Shown piece by piece: positions 9,117 to 22,100 of a stretch of DNA of 38,797 nt. A program made the translations under genes and the position numbers. The stretch's first letter is position 1; each line of letters opens with the position of its first letter. The notes below the pieces were generated by a model, which was not told where the DNA came from, ran no database searches, and worked only from the letters and a program-made list of their open reading frames with translations. This DNA comes from Parachlorella kessleri (taxonomy: Eukaryota > Chlorophyta > Trebouxiophyceae > Chlorellales > Chlorellaceae): the NCBI GenBank assembly GCA_001598975.1, contig BBXU01002736.1, forward strand, positions 1-38,797. Reading direction: 5' to 3'.

Positions 9117-12100
9117 ATGAGGGTCCACCTGCTGCTGTCTCTGATCGCTGCCGTCGCCTTGACAGGTAACTAATCCACAGCAGCATGGTGTCACCTCGTA
9201 TACCTGCGCACTCCCTGACAAGTCCGCACGGGTAGCTGGTTGAGCAACCCTGAACCCAGCGTGCACCATTGTTGTCTTGCGAACAAAACACACTCAGGGT
9301 GCGTCTCTACCTGCAGGGGACTGTGCCCTAAACGGCACAGAGACTACCTGTGATATCTGCGGCCCCAGGGCCCCTTGCCACTACAGGGTGAAGAAGGGTG
9401 ACTACCTGGCGCTGGTACGTCCACCACACCCCACACCTGTTGCGACACAAGCGGTGTCGCTTGCTTTAGCGGTGATGCCGCCTGCTCTATTTGCGGGAAG
9501 AGACGCATGACAGGCAGATTGTGAAGCGCGACATGCCTGATGCACCAAGCAAAGCACCGTGGCCCAGGTCTGGCCGGCCCGGCGGCAACCTGGGGTTCTT
9601 GTGCCTGCCTGCAGATCGCCCACAAGTTCGGCATGAAGGTCAGGGACCTGCTGGCCATGAACGAGAGGATCCTGCACAAGGACTATATCAGGGCAGGGTG
9701 GAACCTGAACGTGACCTGCACACAGCCCAGTAAGTGGGAGCCTGCAGGGTGTGGTGATGCCACCAACAGCACCCGCACGCACTGTGCTCCCCGTACTGAA
9801 CTGGGAGCGCTGTGTTTGGCCGACAAGAGTACTCAATGCTTACTACTGACAGGTAGTCAAGCAGCTGCTTCTTTATTTCTATATCCCAAGACGTCGTCTT
9901 GCTGCACTGCATTTCCTCATCTGTACCAATGTGACAAGGCACACGTCAGGGTGGCATGCCGCGCTTGTGATCCCCCGTGTTTGCAGTGGCGGCCACCAAG
10001 GGCAAGGACCTGCAGGACTTGTTGTGCCACCGGGAGGACCAGTCCCTGCTGCTGCTGGCCATGCACAGCATCGGGCTCCAGGTCCTGGTGCCAGGTAAGG
10101 CCTAGTGTCTTCCTTGCACTCTTCTTCCTTATGCACCCTGGGTCCTGTCACTCACTTAATTATGTCTATTCAATAAGGGACTTATCATCAGCACCATCGA
10201 CGTTAAGCCAGCCTCAGGGCCAGATTGCATTGCCACAACCAGCTGCATGGGCAAGCCTGCTCAGCATTGTGTGCGTCTGTTATTTGCTGCCTGCCTTGGC
10301 TGCCCCATGCAGAGACCATCGGCAATGCCACCGTGTTTGCGCCCACCAATGAAGCCCTACGCATCGTGCTGGCTGGCATGAGGGTCTCATTTGACCAGCT
10401 GCTTCAGGATGAGGAGCTCCTGCAGGAGGTAGGCTGTGAATAAGTAACTGTGGCTCACCGTGCTTATGAATCTGGCCGGGGATCACACCGGGCACCCGAG
10501 GAGGGACCCTAGGAGGGCTGACAGTGGCCCAGACTAGTCTCTCATAGAGTGCGCCTGGAACCTCCACAGGCAAGGGTGGGGCAGCCGAGCCCTGGGTCTG
10601 GATGGTCTGCTTTACAACCTAGCGGCTTCAACCATCACACATCCACTCACTCTCATTCCATAACGGAGCGTTAAGGAGTCTTGGGTGTTCTGTTCTGAGG
10701 CTGGCAAGCCTGTGCTCTCCGCCAGACTCATGGTGCAACACAATGCCTGTGTGGTCACTGCCCATCTGATGCCAAGTTGTGCCCCCATGTGTGTCCAGGT
10801 CCCTTGAAAGTAGCTACGCAAGTCAAGGGCCTTCCCTCTCTCCTGCAGGTGCTGTCCTACCACATCGTACCAGGCCAGACCCTGAAAGCCGCTAACTTGG
10901 TGGAAGGCCTGGTCCTTCCCACACTCCTGAGCGAGCAGAACCTCACAGTACGTTCTTGTGACACGACTTCCTAGTAGCCCCATGCTCGTTCGCAGATGGT
11001 CAAACTGCTCTCTCTTGTGCTGCTGTCTCTCCTTTCCCCCCGAGCCCTCAGGGCCCCCCCCCTTCTCCCTACCTCTGACCTGCCACCAGCTTGCAAGCCC
11101 GCTTGCTTGGCTGCCTGCCTGGACCTGGCCACCCTCTGTGTGTAATGCTTTGGCTGGGCAGGTTGCACGGCTGCGTCAAGCTAGCCGCCGTGCCACGTGC
11201 ACACGTCAAGCGAAGTGCTGAGCAGAGCCCGGTAACCTTTTCCTGTTGTCAGGGGTCCCCGCGCTTTTGCTGAAAACGCGCGCTTGTCACTGCAGGTGGT
11301 GGAGGCTGATAACGCAACCTACCTAGAGACCAGCAGCGGCCAGTCCGTGAGGATCATCAGGAAGAATCTGCTGGCTGGCAGGGTCACCGTGCATGTCGTG
11401 GACGAGGTGAGTAACCCTTTGCTCACTTCCGTGAAGGCATGAGCGGAGGCAGAGTGGGTTGGGTGAGGCAGGGCATTGCTGCTGCATGGCATGCTGAAGC
11501 AGCAGAAGAGGTCTTCCTCACCGCCATGTTTCCACTTCAATTTGGTGATCCTTGGGCAGAGTACCCAGCTAAGCGCTCTCTTTGAGCTCATCCTTAGCAT
11601 CAATTCTGGCAGAGCAAGGCCTTGGCTGATTGTTTATGAACCTCAGAGCTGGACAAGCAGCACCACACCATGTTGAGGAATAGAAAGGGTCCTGGAAAGC
11701 AGCGGTAATGTGGCCATGTCTTGCTTTGCAGGTTCTCCTGCCGTCGGAGCCTTTCGGCATCCCATGCCAGTACACCATCAAGCAGGGCGACAGCCTGTGG
11801 CAGATTGCCGAGGTAAGCCAAGCAGCCACTGGCAGGTTGCACTGCCGAAGAGGCCTGTGCTGTGGGCATCTTGCAGCTGCCCTGGGGTGTCCAAGCAGTC
11901 GTATCGCATGCAAAGTGGGTGTGATTTCTGTGCTTCTTCTGGGAGTTCTACGCACCCAAAGGCAGTCCGGGTGTACCACAGGCTATAAACTTTGAAACCT
12001 CATCGTGGCCCGTTCTCTTCCTGCAGACATATGGCAAGAGCCTGACTTCCCTCATTGATGCCAACCCGGAGCTGCCAGACCCATATGCCATCCTGCCTGG

Positions 12101-12128
12101 TACCGTCATAGCACTGCCCTGTGCCTAA
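9117..12128 (+). CDS. secreted LysM-FAS1-LysM protein
   Basis: Nine exons join in phase: 9117-9165, 9317-9414, 9615-9729, 9987-10094, 10313-10428, 10849-10947, 11296-11406, 11732-11812 and 12027-12128. They encode 292 residues. Residues 1-17 (MRVHLLLSLIAAVALTG) form a signal peptide. LysM 1 (about 38-87) reads CHYRVKKGDYLALIAHKFG, later DLLAMN and AGWNLNVTC. The FAS1 domain (about 92-235) has DLLCHREDQSLLLLAM, the H1-type motif TVFAPTNEAL, and the H2-type YHIVPG. LysM 2 (about 240-290) has CQYTIKQGDSLWQIAETYG, then LIDANPEL and LPGTVIALPC. No GPI signal or transmembrane segment is seen, so it is probably secreted or wall-associated. LysM domains bind N-acetylglucosamine glycans and FAS1 domains mediate adhesion. 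A role in cell-wall glycan binding is inferred. Confidence 0.9.
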
Positions 12129-13112
12129 GAGTCCAGAGCAAGCGCCGATGCATGATGATGTCATCCATATGTATGGCCATACCCGGCATATCAAGGCAGT
12201 TGATGGTGTCTGCCAGCATGGCAGGGAAGGATTGTCATTGTGGCCGTGTGTAGCTGGCGCAGCATTGTCTCCGCAGGGCCCTAAGGTTACTTGGTGATCA
12301 TGGCAGGCCGTGGGATCTACAGGGAGCGCAGCGGTGAAAGGCAAGGTATGCTTACAGGTTTTATTTGGGTGGCGTGGTGTTGCACTTTGCTCGCTAGAGA
12401 TGGCTGCCCCCAGTGTCAGCAAGTGGCTAGCGTGTCTATACATCGTCCCCATGCACATCACTATTTGCTTCTTGAGTCTCTTGCACATATACCACTACCA
12501 ATATGTTTTCCTCATGTACGACCATGGGTCCCCAGTTGTTGTTCAGTACCCAGCAGATAACCTTGCTCATCAAAGCCAACACGAGCAATGCAACTGTACA
12601 GTGCGGAGCGAACAAGGAAGTAAAGCTGGCCGAGAGTGTAATAGAAAATTGTGACCACCCCTGACAACACGGTGGAAGCATCCGCTAGCAAGTGTACAAC
12701 AAAATGACCACGCACAGCAACTGGCATGCATGAGTGACAGAGGATGCGTACTGATTCTACTGATCCCACGCTACACGCAGAGGATAGACTACCAGACAAG
12801 AGAAGAGTAGCAAGCTGGTATTTGCCGCCCGTCAAGAGGCAAGCAGAAGAACAACGAGAACCCCCTGCCACCCTTTTCACATTCTCAATGTCCAGCAGCA
12901 CTGCCCTACAATAGGTTTCTTCCATACAATGCACGACCAGGGCATTCCCCTTTCGACTCATCCGCCAAATAGCCTATCCCAGGAGGCAACCAACCAAAAC
13001 ATACACACATAGAAGAAAACTATGCCCTCAGGCAGTACCGCTGCAAGGAACACGACTGGCACCTGCCACCAGCAGCAAGCTGCACTGCAGCAAGTTGAAT
13101 TGCAGCAATTGT
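12129..13112. other. convergent intergenic region
   Basis: This is the region between the stop of the plus LysM-FAS1 gene and the stop of the minus K+ channel gene, and probably holds both 3' UTRs. A 149-codon minus-strand open frame (12961-12512) downstream of the channel stop has no recognisable features. No RNA gene or repeat was seen. Confidence 0.5.
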
Positions 13113-16100
13113 TCAACCCTCAACATCTGGAGCAGGCTGTGTGCTGCTGCCCGCTGTGGCCTGCCCGGCCTGCTGCGTCACCTTCCCCAAGAAGGCGCAC
13201 ACTGCCTTGGCGCCCACCCGCTTGGCCTCATCTAGCGGCGTGTTGCCCCACCTGTAAGGCATCATGGAACCAGGGGTCAGAGGGAGCCGCTGCAAAGGCC
13301 ATACGGATGGGCATGCCGGCAGATGAGCATGTCTCTCAGCGTCCCATGCATGAGAGGGGCCGTGCGAAGCAAGGCGACAAGAAAGGGTCAGCGGCGTGAT
13401 TTAAGATACTTAGTGAGGAGTGCCCGCTTGCAGCACTTTACAACCGCCGGTCAGGGCGGAAAGTTGTGTGACCATTTAAGAATTGGTAATAATGAGTCAT
13501 ATGGGGTGCACCCCTGTTCTGGACGCCCACATGTTCCCAGCCTACGCTCACCACTTCGAAGTATGTGGCGCCCTACTCAGATTCAGTAATGATGAGTAAC
13601 CTGACCTGACACATAAGTAATCTGACGCGCACCTGTCCTGGACGCTCACACCTGCCTTGCCCACATTCACGAGCAGCTCAACGGCTGGCAGGTTGCCCTC
13701 GGCTGCAGTGGGGATAGACCAAAGAGGCGCACCTCGGTGACCACTTGGAGGCTGACGTAGTCCAGACAGGTGCTGCGAGGCCATGGCATATGCATGGCAG
13801 CGGTTGGGAAAGCAGCATGCAGATATTGTGGGTCACTGTGGGCATGCAGCGGATCTTTGTGTATGTTGGGGCACTGGAATGAGGAAGCGCCTACCTGCGG
13901 CTATGTGCAGGGGGCTCCGCTTGTCATAGTCACCCACATCCGGCCGTGCGCCCGCCCTCAGCAGGCGCCGCAGCAGCGACATCTCCCCGTTGAAGACACA
14001 GGTGCACAGGAGGGCGGCCTCGTCCACCTCGTCCTTCCCAAGGCTGCAGCCAGGCAGGGCAACACACCTCGTAAGCCCGTCTGAAATAAGTCCCCAGCAG
14101 TCGGGCAGCGGCGACGCCTCCCCGCTGGAGGCACAACTATTACTACCTGCGCACATGCCATCTCACTCCAGCCTGACATGTGCAGCCTAATCTCAGTGCA
14201 GGAGAGCAGCTAATCACCCCTTGCATGCCGGAATCATCAACAGTCCCCCCCGAAAAGAGACCAGCGGCCCGCGGGCGCAACCGTTGCCGGGTGGTTGGGC
14301 GCTGGTGCTGCTGCAGCTTGGGCGCTGGTGCCGCTGGGTGCTGGGTGTCCTGGCCATGAGAGCCAAGCAGCCACTGCCCAAATGCCACACTACCCAGGAG
14401 GCTGACACTGGGGCAGCCTGCCCACGAGAGGCCAGCCAGTGGCCACTGCTGCGCGACCAGCTCCCCTCAGACTTCATGCTCCCACCTTTTCAATTTTCTT
14501 ACAATTCTTCCTTAGCTCTCTCCAAATGCGCGAAGCTGAGGGACTTTGTGCCTGGCCCACAGAAAGCGGCACCTTAGTAGCCTCAGCAGCACGCCCAAGA
14601 TCGACCAAGCTACGCCTCAGCAACCAACCACCAGGCACCGGGACTGCCATCCATACCTGCCGCCATGCTTGAGCAGCATGTCCATGCAGTCGTCGTGCCC
14701 GTGCTGGCATGCCTCCCACCTGCAACATGCAAATGTGTAGGTTTGTATGTGATGGAGTCTCCCTCTGGGGTTGCCAGGGCACGACTTTGCCAGGCTCTTC
14801 ACGGTGTACTGACGACGCCCCCAGTGTGCTTGTTGTCCTTCTGCTAGGGCAAGCTGTACTCCCAACCCGTGCAAAGGTACTGCCAACCATAAGTGCCACA
14901 GTAGCAGAGGGCACGCTCCCATGATCCAGCATAGCACAGGCTGCACTGCACGCTCGGCATCTGCAAAACCCACTCATGCCGGCAGCCTTTCAACAGATGT
15001 GGGGCACAGCCGCTTGCACAAAGCTACACTCCTTGTCACATGCATGTAAAAGCCGCCCTAAGGCTTATTTGCCCCGCCCCCCCCCCCCCCCAACCCTTCC
15101 TCTAGCTGCATCAGCAGTGTCCCTCGGAAGCCAGCTCCACAGGTTCCGGCCCCCATAGCCCTGCTTACCTGCCAAAGCTGTCTATGGCCTAAACTTGCTC
15201 ATTCTTCTGAGACAAACTCAGAAAAAGAAAGACAGAACTGTTTTCAAAGTTGAGGTGTGCACCTCGGAGGCCTCCAGCAGCAGCTGGACCGCCCCATGCC
15301 ACACCGACCGACAGCGCTAGACTCACATGGCGGTGCCGCCAAAGCCGTCTTTGAGGTTGACCTGCGCCCCCGCCTCTAGCAGCAGCTGCACTGTCTCGCG
15401 AAAGCCCTTCCCGCATGCCAGCATAAGCGCCGTGCGGCCATCTGTTTGCAAGCCACATGCAAGCGAGTCTGTCAGGAGCATGCGCTTACAACCATCAAGC
15501 GCGATGAGTGACCAGGAAAACCCTGCTCAGCTGGCGGGTCTGCAGAGCTAAATCGAACCGAGCCTCCAGGCCAACCATGTGACAAGGGCCGAGGCGAGGC
15601 GCCACCCCAGCAAGAGTTGAAGGCTGCACAAGAGGTGGTGGTACTAGCTCGCACAGCAAGGGTGGCAGACCCACCCACCATAGTCTGAGGTGTCAACTTG
15701 GAAGCCCTGCTCCAGCATGGCTCGGAGCCGCGAGTTGGTGCCCCGGGAAGCAGCGTACAGAAACTCCTGCCAGGGGAAGGGGAGTGCCGGCAGAACTGTC
15801 AGCGAGGGGCTCTCGGAGGGTGCACAGCTTAGAGGGTGCACAGCTTAGAGGGTGCACAGCTTAAAGGGTGCACAGCTCAGGAACCTGCTGCAGTCCTTGG
15901 GTCCTATTTAGGGTTACCCCGACAGCGCGGGCGTCACACACTAACAAAATGACAGCTACACAATGAAACTCAAAGAGTGGCTCAAGCCCAGAAACAGCTG
16001 TCACCATTCTGAAGCTCAACGGCCATGTGCTGGGCAGGCACCACCGACAAAGCCGTATAAGCTGATCACATTAGTCATGTCTAGTCTAACAGCGTACCAC

Positions 16101-19100
16101 CACCTAACCTTGCTCTCCCGCGAGTTCCCCTCTTAAAACGGGTGCATGTTCTTAGCCCAGTGTTGCTTGATAGGGCTCACCGTGATACGGTCCTCATCGT
16201 GCTTGGCCACAAACTCCTCCACCAGCGCCTGCACCCGCAGCAGGTTCCCCACTGCCTGCTGCTGCCGAGAAGTGAGGAGGGCCCTGGAGGCAGCCCCAGG
16301 GGACAGGCTCCTGCTGCCGCCGGCGCCGGCGCCTCTGCCGTCGGACGCGCTGTCCTCGGTGGCGTGCCTGCGGCCGGCGCCGGCTCCGGCGCCACCGGCT
16401 GCTGGCTCGCCCGCCTCGCCAGGTGGCGAGGCCTGGTGGGTGCCAAACTGGAGCTTGGAGGTGGCCTCTGCGACGCGGGAACGGCAACGTTACGTGTGAT
16501 GGCTAATCTCTAGACAGACCCTGCCTGGCACAGTGGGGCTTGCCCGTGCTCAAGAAGCGCAGCGTGAAGTTTCATTGCACCTCCAAGCAGACACATGCAT
16601 TCAGACCTGTGCATCTCCAGGCTTGGGTTGTTCTTTTTTCGTTTGTTTTGTTTCCAAGCCTCTGTGATCCTCGCTTGCAGCTTGAGCTACCGGAAGAATG
16701 AGCGGGGGAGTAAAGAAGTGGAAGCTTACCTGACTCCAGCACCGACTTGAGGACCTGGGTGCCTGACCTGCCGGGAAACTCATCATTAGTCACCTGTACA
16801 GGGTGCCGTGCGGGCGATCGATTGTCACGGCAAACCAATTTGGGGATCTAACCGTTGAATCCGAAAACCTTCGTCATCCCTCGCACACTGTCCCTGCTGC
16901 AAATATGCCGTGCCAACCCACCGGCTTCGAGTACCGCAGCACAACTGGGGAATCAGAAGCCCCGCCGACAACTGGGCCATCACAAGTCCCCGGCCAGAAC
17001 TGGGCAATTACAAGTCCCCAGCCAGAATTGCCGCACGCCCCACAGATGGTCTCCAGTAACCCCCCCCCCCCCCCCCCCCCCACCCCCCCCACCCCCCGGG
17101 ACTCTGCCTGCCACCTTCTTGAGTAAAAGTGGCACAACAAGTTGAATGCCGTCTTGCATCATAATCTACCTGCTTGGCGTACTGCAGTAGGTTCTCCAGC
17201 ACCGCCCTGGCGCTGTCCTGGAAGCGCTCTGAGATTGCCTCGTACTCAGACCGGTGGATGGCCAGGACTCGCACAACGCTTGTGCTTGATACAGTCTGCA
17301 CAGGCAGACAGGCAACCAGCTGTTAGCCCGTTTCGAGGGCTACGGATGGCAAGTACCCCGTGAGACTCGATGCACGACATTGGTGCACGCACAGGGTCCT
17401 CGTGTCACAGAAAGCAGCCTACAGGTTGCATGGAAGCTAGACCAACCCTTGGCAAGGGACCCGGGCGCTTGCTTGCTAGGTAAGGGCTCCAGGGAGGAGT
17501 ACTATGGTGCCATGGGTGTCATCTGTAGCATGCCACGTCGGATCTGGTGCCTGCCAGTGTATGCGAAACTGATTTTCTTGCCCCCGTGCATGTATCATGT
17601 GCAGCTGGATGCTGGTTGCATTGACATCATTTGCAGACTCCTTGGCGAGACTCCCTCGGCCCCGACTAATATGGTAAGTGAGAGTGATGCCTGGCGGCGT
17701 AGCGGTCGGGACTGCAAGGGCTGCACTTGCCTCCATCTGCTCGGAGCCAACGAAGAAGGGTATGAAGCCAAAGGTATCTCCCTCTTTCAGGAATCGGGTG
17801 CGCCCGCCGTGGATGCTGCGGTTGCCTGTCATGTCAAGCACCAGGTCCTGCATGGACAGGCAGAGGGGAAGCTTCCTGACATCTCAACACTTCACTTGTA
17901 ACCTGCCCTGCATGCATTTGTGATGGCGCAGTCAGATGGGTGCACCCCTTCACCAGTCTGTTTCACCCCTTTGACCAGCTTCTGTCAGGCCACATAACAT
18001 GACATGTCTGCCGACACCTCCCCAATGCATGCCTTGCTCTCAAGCAGTTGCTTGTGTGTATGGCAGCAGCTACCCCTGGAGGCAATCTGGCCAGCCCTTT
18101 GGCGCATGCCCACAATAGTACACGGCCCATGCGCTTAGTAATCCGTTACATACCTCGGGGTTGAAGAGGCTGGTGACCCTGTAGGAGGTCAGGGTGCCGC
18201 TGACCACAATGAAGAGCTCATTCACGCTGTCCCCTTCGCTCAGCAGCTCTACCTGAAGCAAGTTGACAAGCACACATCACCCTAGTCGGCTGCCAATGTG
18301 TCAAGGGTCAGGCGTCCCAGTGGTTTGAGGGTCAAACACATTCGTTGCCACCGTCCCCCTCGCTCAGCAGCTCCACCTGAAGGCCACAACCTCACTGGAT
18401 TTGCAAGGGCTGCCAGCGTATCAAATGTCCCGGGCAGCACCCAGGCTAGGATCAAGAGCTCACTGGCGCTCTCGGTCGCTCAGGGGGGGCACCCGCAAAA
18501 CATGCGAGTAACAACAACAAACTTTGAGTGCGCTAGAGCACCAATACACCCTGTCAGAGTTTGGCAAGGCCTTACATTTGGTAAATAGACTTCCACTCTT
18601 GCAGCGGCCAGCAGCGCGTCTAGGAAGCGCTGCTTGGCCCCATCAAACACATGGCTTCCCTGCAGTACGTACAAGATCCATAACGTGTTCGTCATTCATG
18701 AAGAGGGCGAGCTTCATCTCGCTGCATTGTCCTTTCTGACGTGTGGCCAACCTGCATGCCTGAGGGTTCTTATGACAGCATGCTTGAATGCTGGCCATGC
18801 AGGGTTGTGCACTTTGAGGTTGTACCATCCCCAGGGCATCTGACTATCAGCATTCAGCCAGTCACCCATGAGCCCTAGTCATGTGGCAGCCCTTAGGAGC
18901 AGTAGTCCTCAGCTTCACATTGAAGCATGCAGCACAACGCGCCTAGGTGCTTTCGCCACGTGGCCCCAACAGTGGGTTTCGCAACCACCATCTCTATTTT
19001 CTGTTCTCACAGCTGGAGGGTCGGGCCCGGGTGCAGACAGGTGCAGGTAATAACTCATGCCCAGGCGCTATAAGACCCAATACAGGCGAGGCTCAAGGGG

Positions 19101-22100
19101 CCGTAGGTCTGTGCATTGCAGCTTGCCAACCCTGGGATCGGTGCACATTTCATGTGGTGACATACCTCCAGGATATCCATATACAAGTAGCGCAGCACTC
19201 GGCGACGGATGGTGGAGGGGTAAGCCTCCAGGACGACTTGGTCATTGCGCTGTTGGTTGTTGAAGTGCTGCGGTGGACGAAACAGCAAACACGGAGCAAT
19301 GTCAGCCAACACGCAGCTGATGTGCACCCACCAAATGTGTGTGTCTGGTGTGGTGATGGTGGGTTGGTGGCGAGAGGGAGGCGGGGGGCCAACAGGAATG
19401 GCAGAATGCCTGGGAAAGCACTTTGCATGTGTTATACCCATCTGCAAGCCACAGCATACATTACTCCTGACCCCTTTTGGTCAGACTGCTCGGCTCGTTA
19501 AGCTCCCTGTCTTCCAAGCTTGCAGTCAAACTCTGGGAGAGGACCTCAGATCAGCCCACGAACACTTCAGCACCCAACGCTGGTATGCACGCTTAAGCCC
19601 AGGGCAACCCATTGCCCTCACCAGCTTGAGGTGTGATAACATAGATTCCCGCAGGTCCTGCAGCACCCGGCATCAAAGGTGTCAGAGGGGCATGAGCAGG
19701 TCAGATAGCGCAATCAAAGCGCGCAGCACAGCAGGGACAGCAGGAGGGGCTGCCTGCTGGAGGGCCCAAAGCACTCTGAGGAGAGGACATCCCATTCCTA
19801 CCACCCTGCAAACTGCTAGACAATCTCACTGGTTCCACCTGTCACAGACATCGTGTGGTGCCTTCTATCACAGTGGAGGCAGCTGCACCAGCTTGCAGCG
19901 TTCAACTGTCGGGGTTACACAAGCAGCTGATTGCAGCGGCACGCCACAGCCTTGCGGACTTGCCTGCGGCAGGTCGTTCATGGCCGCGTATGCCAGCGCG
20001 TGCTGCATCTGCTCCCGGTACTGCACCAGCCAGGGAGCAAAACACACACAGCAGCAATTGCTACCACAGTGTTGATGGGCCATCAGCCAGAGCCAAGAGA
20101 GCTTGTTGAGCCAGGGACACTGCCATGCAGGTGCCTGCACACCGCCCACAGGGGTCTGAGGGGAGGCCCCACGTGAGGTCCCAGGCAAGGGGTTTGGAAC
20201 ACGTCCAGGGTTCAATCCTGGAAAAGAGCAACTCTTTGCATTTCCACATTCGGCATTGCCGCTGGTATGTCCCGCTATACGCTGGGTGCACAGCCTCTGC
20301 AAGGGTTTTGCAGGCGGCCAACTGCAGGCTCCGGCAACGCCACACAGGAGGAAGGGGCCCACCTGGCCGCCACTCCACAGCTGCCAGCAGTGCAGGTCTT
20401 TGACAAAGCCAGACAATGCAGCACTTACGATGCACCCACCTGCCAGAAATGCAGCACCTCTGGCAGCTCCACCCGCCAGCACTGCACTACTATGCCATGC
20501 AAGCAATTGGGCGTGGGTCACACCCACCCACCTGCCCCACCCTCTCGTCGCCCTTCACGACCAGCAGTGTGACGCTACCGATGATGTAGGCAAAGTAGAA
20601 GATGTTGAAAAAGACGATGGCGACCACAAAGCCCGCCTCCACGGGCGAGTAGGCGTGGATATCCCCTGCAGAAGATGGGGGACCGAAGCTCCTAAGTGCA
20701 GAAACAGGACTGATCATCGCATGATGGGGCATTCTCCTCAGCTGAGACGCTAGTCCCTGTTCCTTGAGCAAGATTGAGAGCTGAAGACACGCAGATATCG
20801 GCCTTGCTCAACAGCTGTGGAAGGCAGTGCCCATGTGGGCCATGGCAACCACATGCGACACCTCAGCAAACACTAGCATTACGACCAGGCCACAGGTTGA
20901 CAGCACCATAACTCGACTTTCTATTGGCTTTCAACATCAAGGGCCCTTTCAAACCGAGGATAGGCTTGCTTATGTTACTAAAATCCTTGAAACGTACCAT
21001 ACCCCACGGTTGCCAGCGTGATGGTGGCAAAGTAGAGGGAACTGCAGAGCAGCAGCCAGCAGCCATGAGGGTGGCGTGTCAGTAGGAGACACTGTTTTCC
21101 CGGCGCTGGCAGCACAGTTGCAGGCTGCACGGCTGCCCTCTGAGACCTGAGGCTTGCAGACCTTGGGTTATGGTTGCTGGTCCAGGGGTGCTTGCGGTCA
21201 GGCCAGAACCCACAGTCCCAGTCCCCCCAATCACCTTCACGCGGAGGTACCCCTAGCCAGCCCTGTCAGTACAGCTGAACCTATCTCCTTGCTGTGTGCA
21301 TTGCTTGCCACCTCTGACAGGCACCATTGTGGTAAGCTGTTTCGCGTAAATCGGTCACATTGAAGGTCAGGCACCTAAGAGCTGCTGCTGCATTTCCCTA
21401 CCCCCATCCCACAACCGGCTGTCTCGCCCCATCACAACTTAGCTGCCTGGCTTCCGCTCGCATACTATATGCGCCTATGCGACAAGGCTTGGTGCGTCGC
21501 TATGCAAGCCAGTTGGATTCATCCACTTCCCTGGGGGCACAGCTGTAAGCCCCTGAAAACTTACTAGATGTACTGCTGGGCCAAGCTGTCATTCAGGAAC
21601 CAGTCAGAGCCCAGGGCGGACACCCAGGTTTTGTCTCCAAAGCCGCCCTGGCGGGCTATGTAGAAGAAGAGGCAGGCCTCGAAGTTGGCGATGTAGAACG
21701 TCATCTGTATGACAGGAGCAGGGCGGTGGATGGGGTTGAGTAAAGGAGAGCTTCAGACCGGAGCTAGCCTGTTGGTATGCACCGCAGTTGGCCGGCTGCA
21801 GAATCGGCCGCCCTACCTTCCCTGCAGCGCAACCTAGGCACAAGGAACCATTGTCAGCCTTCCGGCAAACGTGCTACTGGAAGTCCCTGGTGTTCTGGAT
21901 GAAACCTTATAAGCACTGATAAACCCCCTCAGCCTTTGGGAGTGCGATGCAGCATTGATGGGCATCCCAAGTCCACAAACTCACCAGCACATTTCTCAGC
22001 AGGGTGACCAGGAGCAGTGGCGTGGCCAGTGAGTATGTGAGAAAGCTGAAGAACCACCAAAGGCGGTAGCAGCGCAACTGCAGGCGCAAGGTATGCACAG

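Noticed and set aside
9540..10352. 270-codon plus-strand open frame
   Set aside because: It runs through exons and introns of the LysM-FAS1 gene in other frames. The spliced model gives recognisable domains and this frame does not.
12512..12961. 149-codon minus-strand open frame
   Set aside because: It lies downstream of the channel stop, has no domain, no splice context and unremarkable composition. It probably belongs to a 3' UTR.
19245..20075. 276-codon plus-strand open frame
   Set aside because: It spans introns 10-12 and exons of the minus-strand channel gene and is Cys/Ser/Arg-rich noise.
20205..20221. tRNA T-arm-like sequence CCAGG-GTTCAAT-CCTGG
   Set aside because: The 5-bp stem and B-box match are perfect, but no matching acceptor stem, D-arm or anticodon arm is found upstream. 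It lies in an intron of the K+ channel gene.
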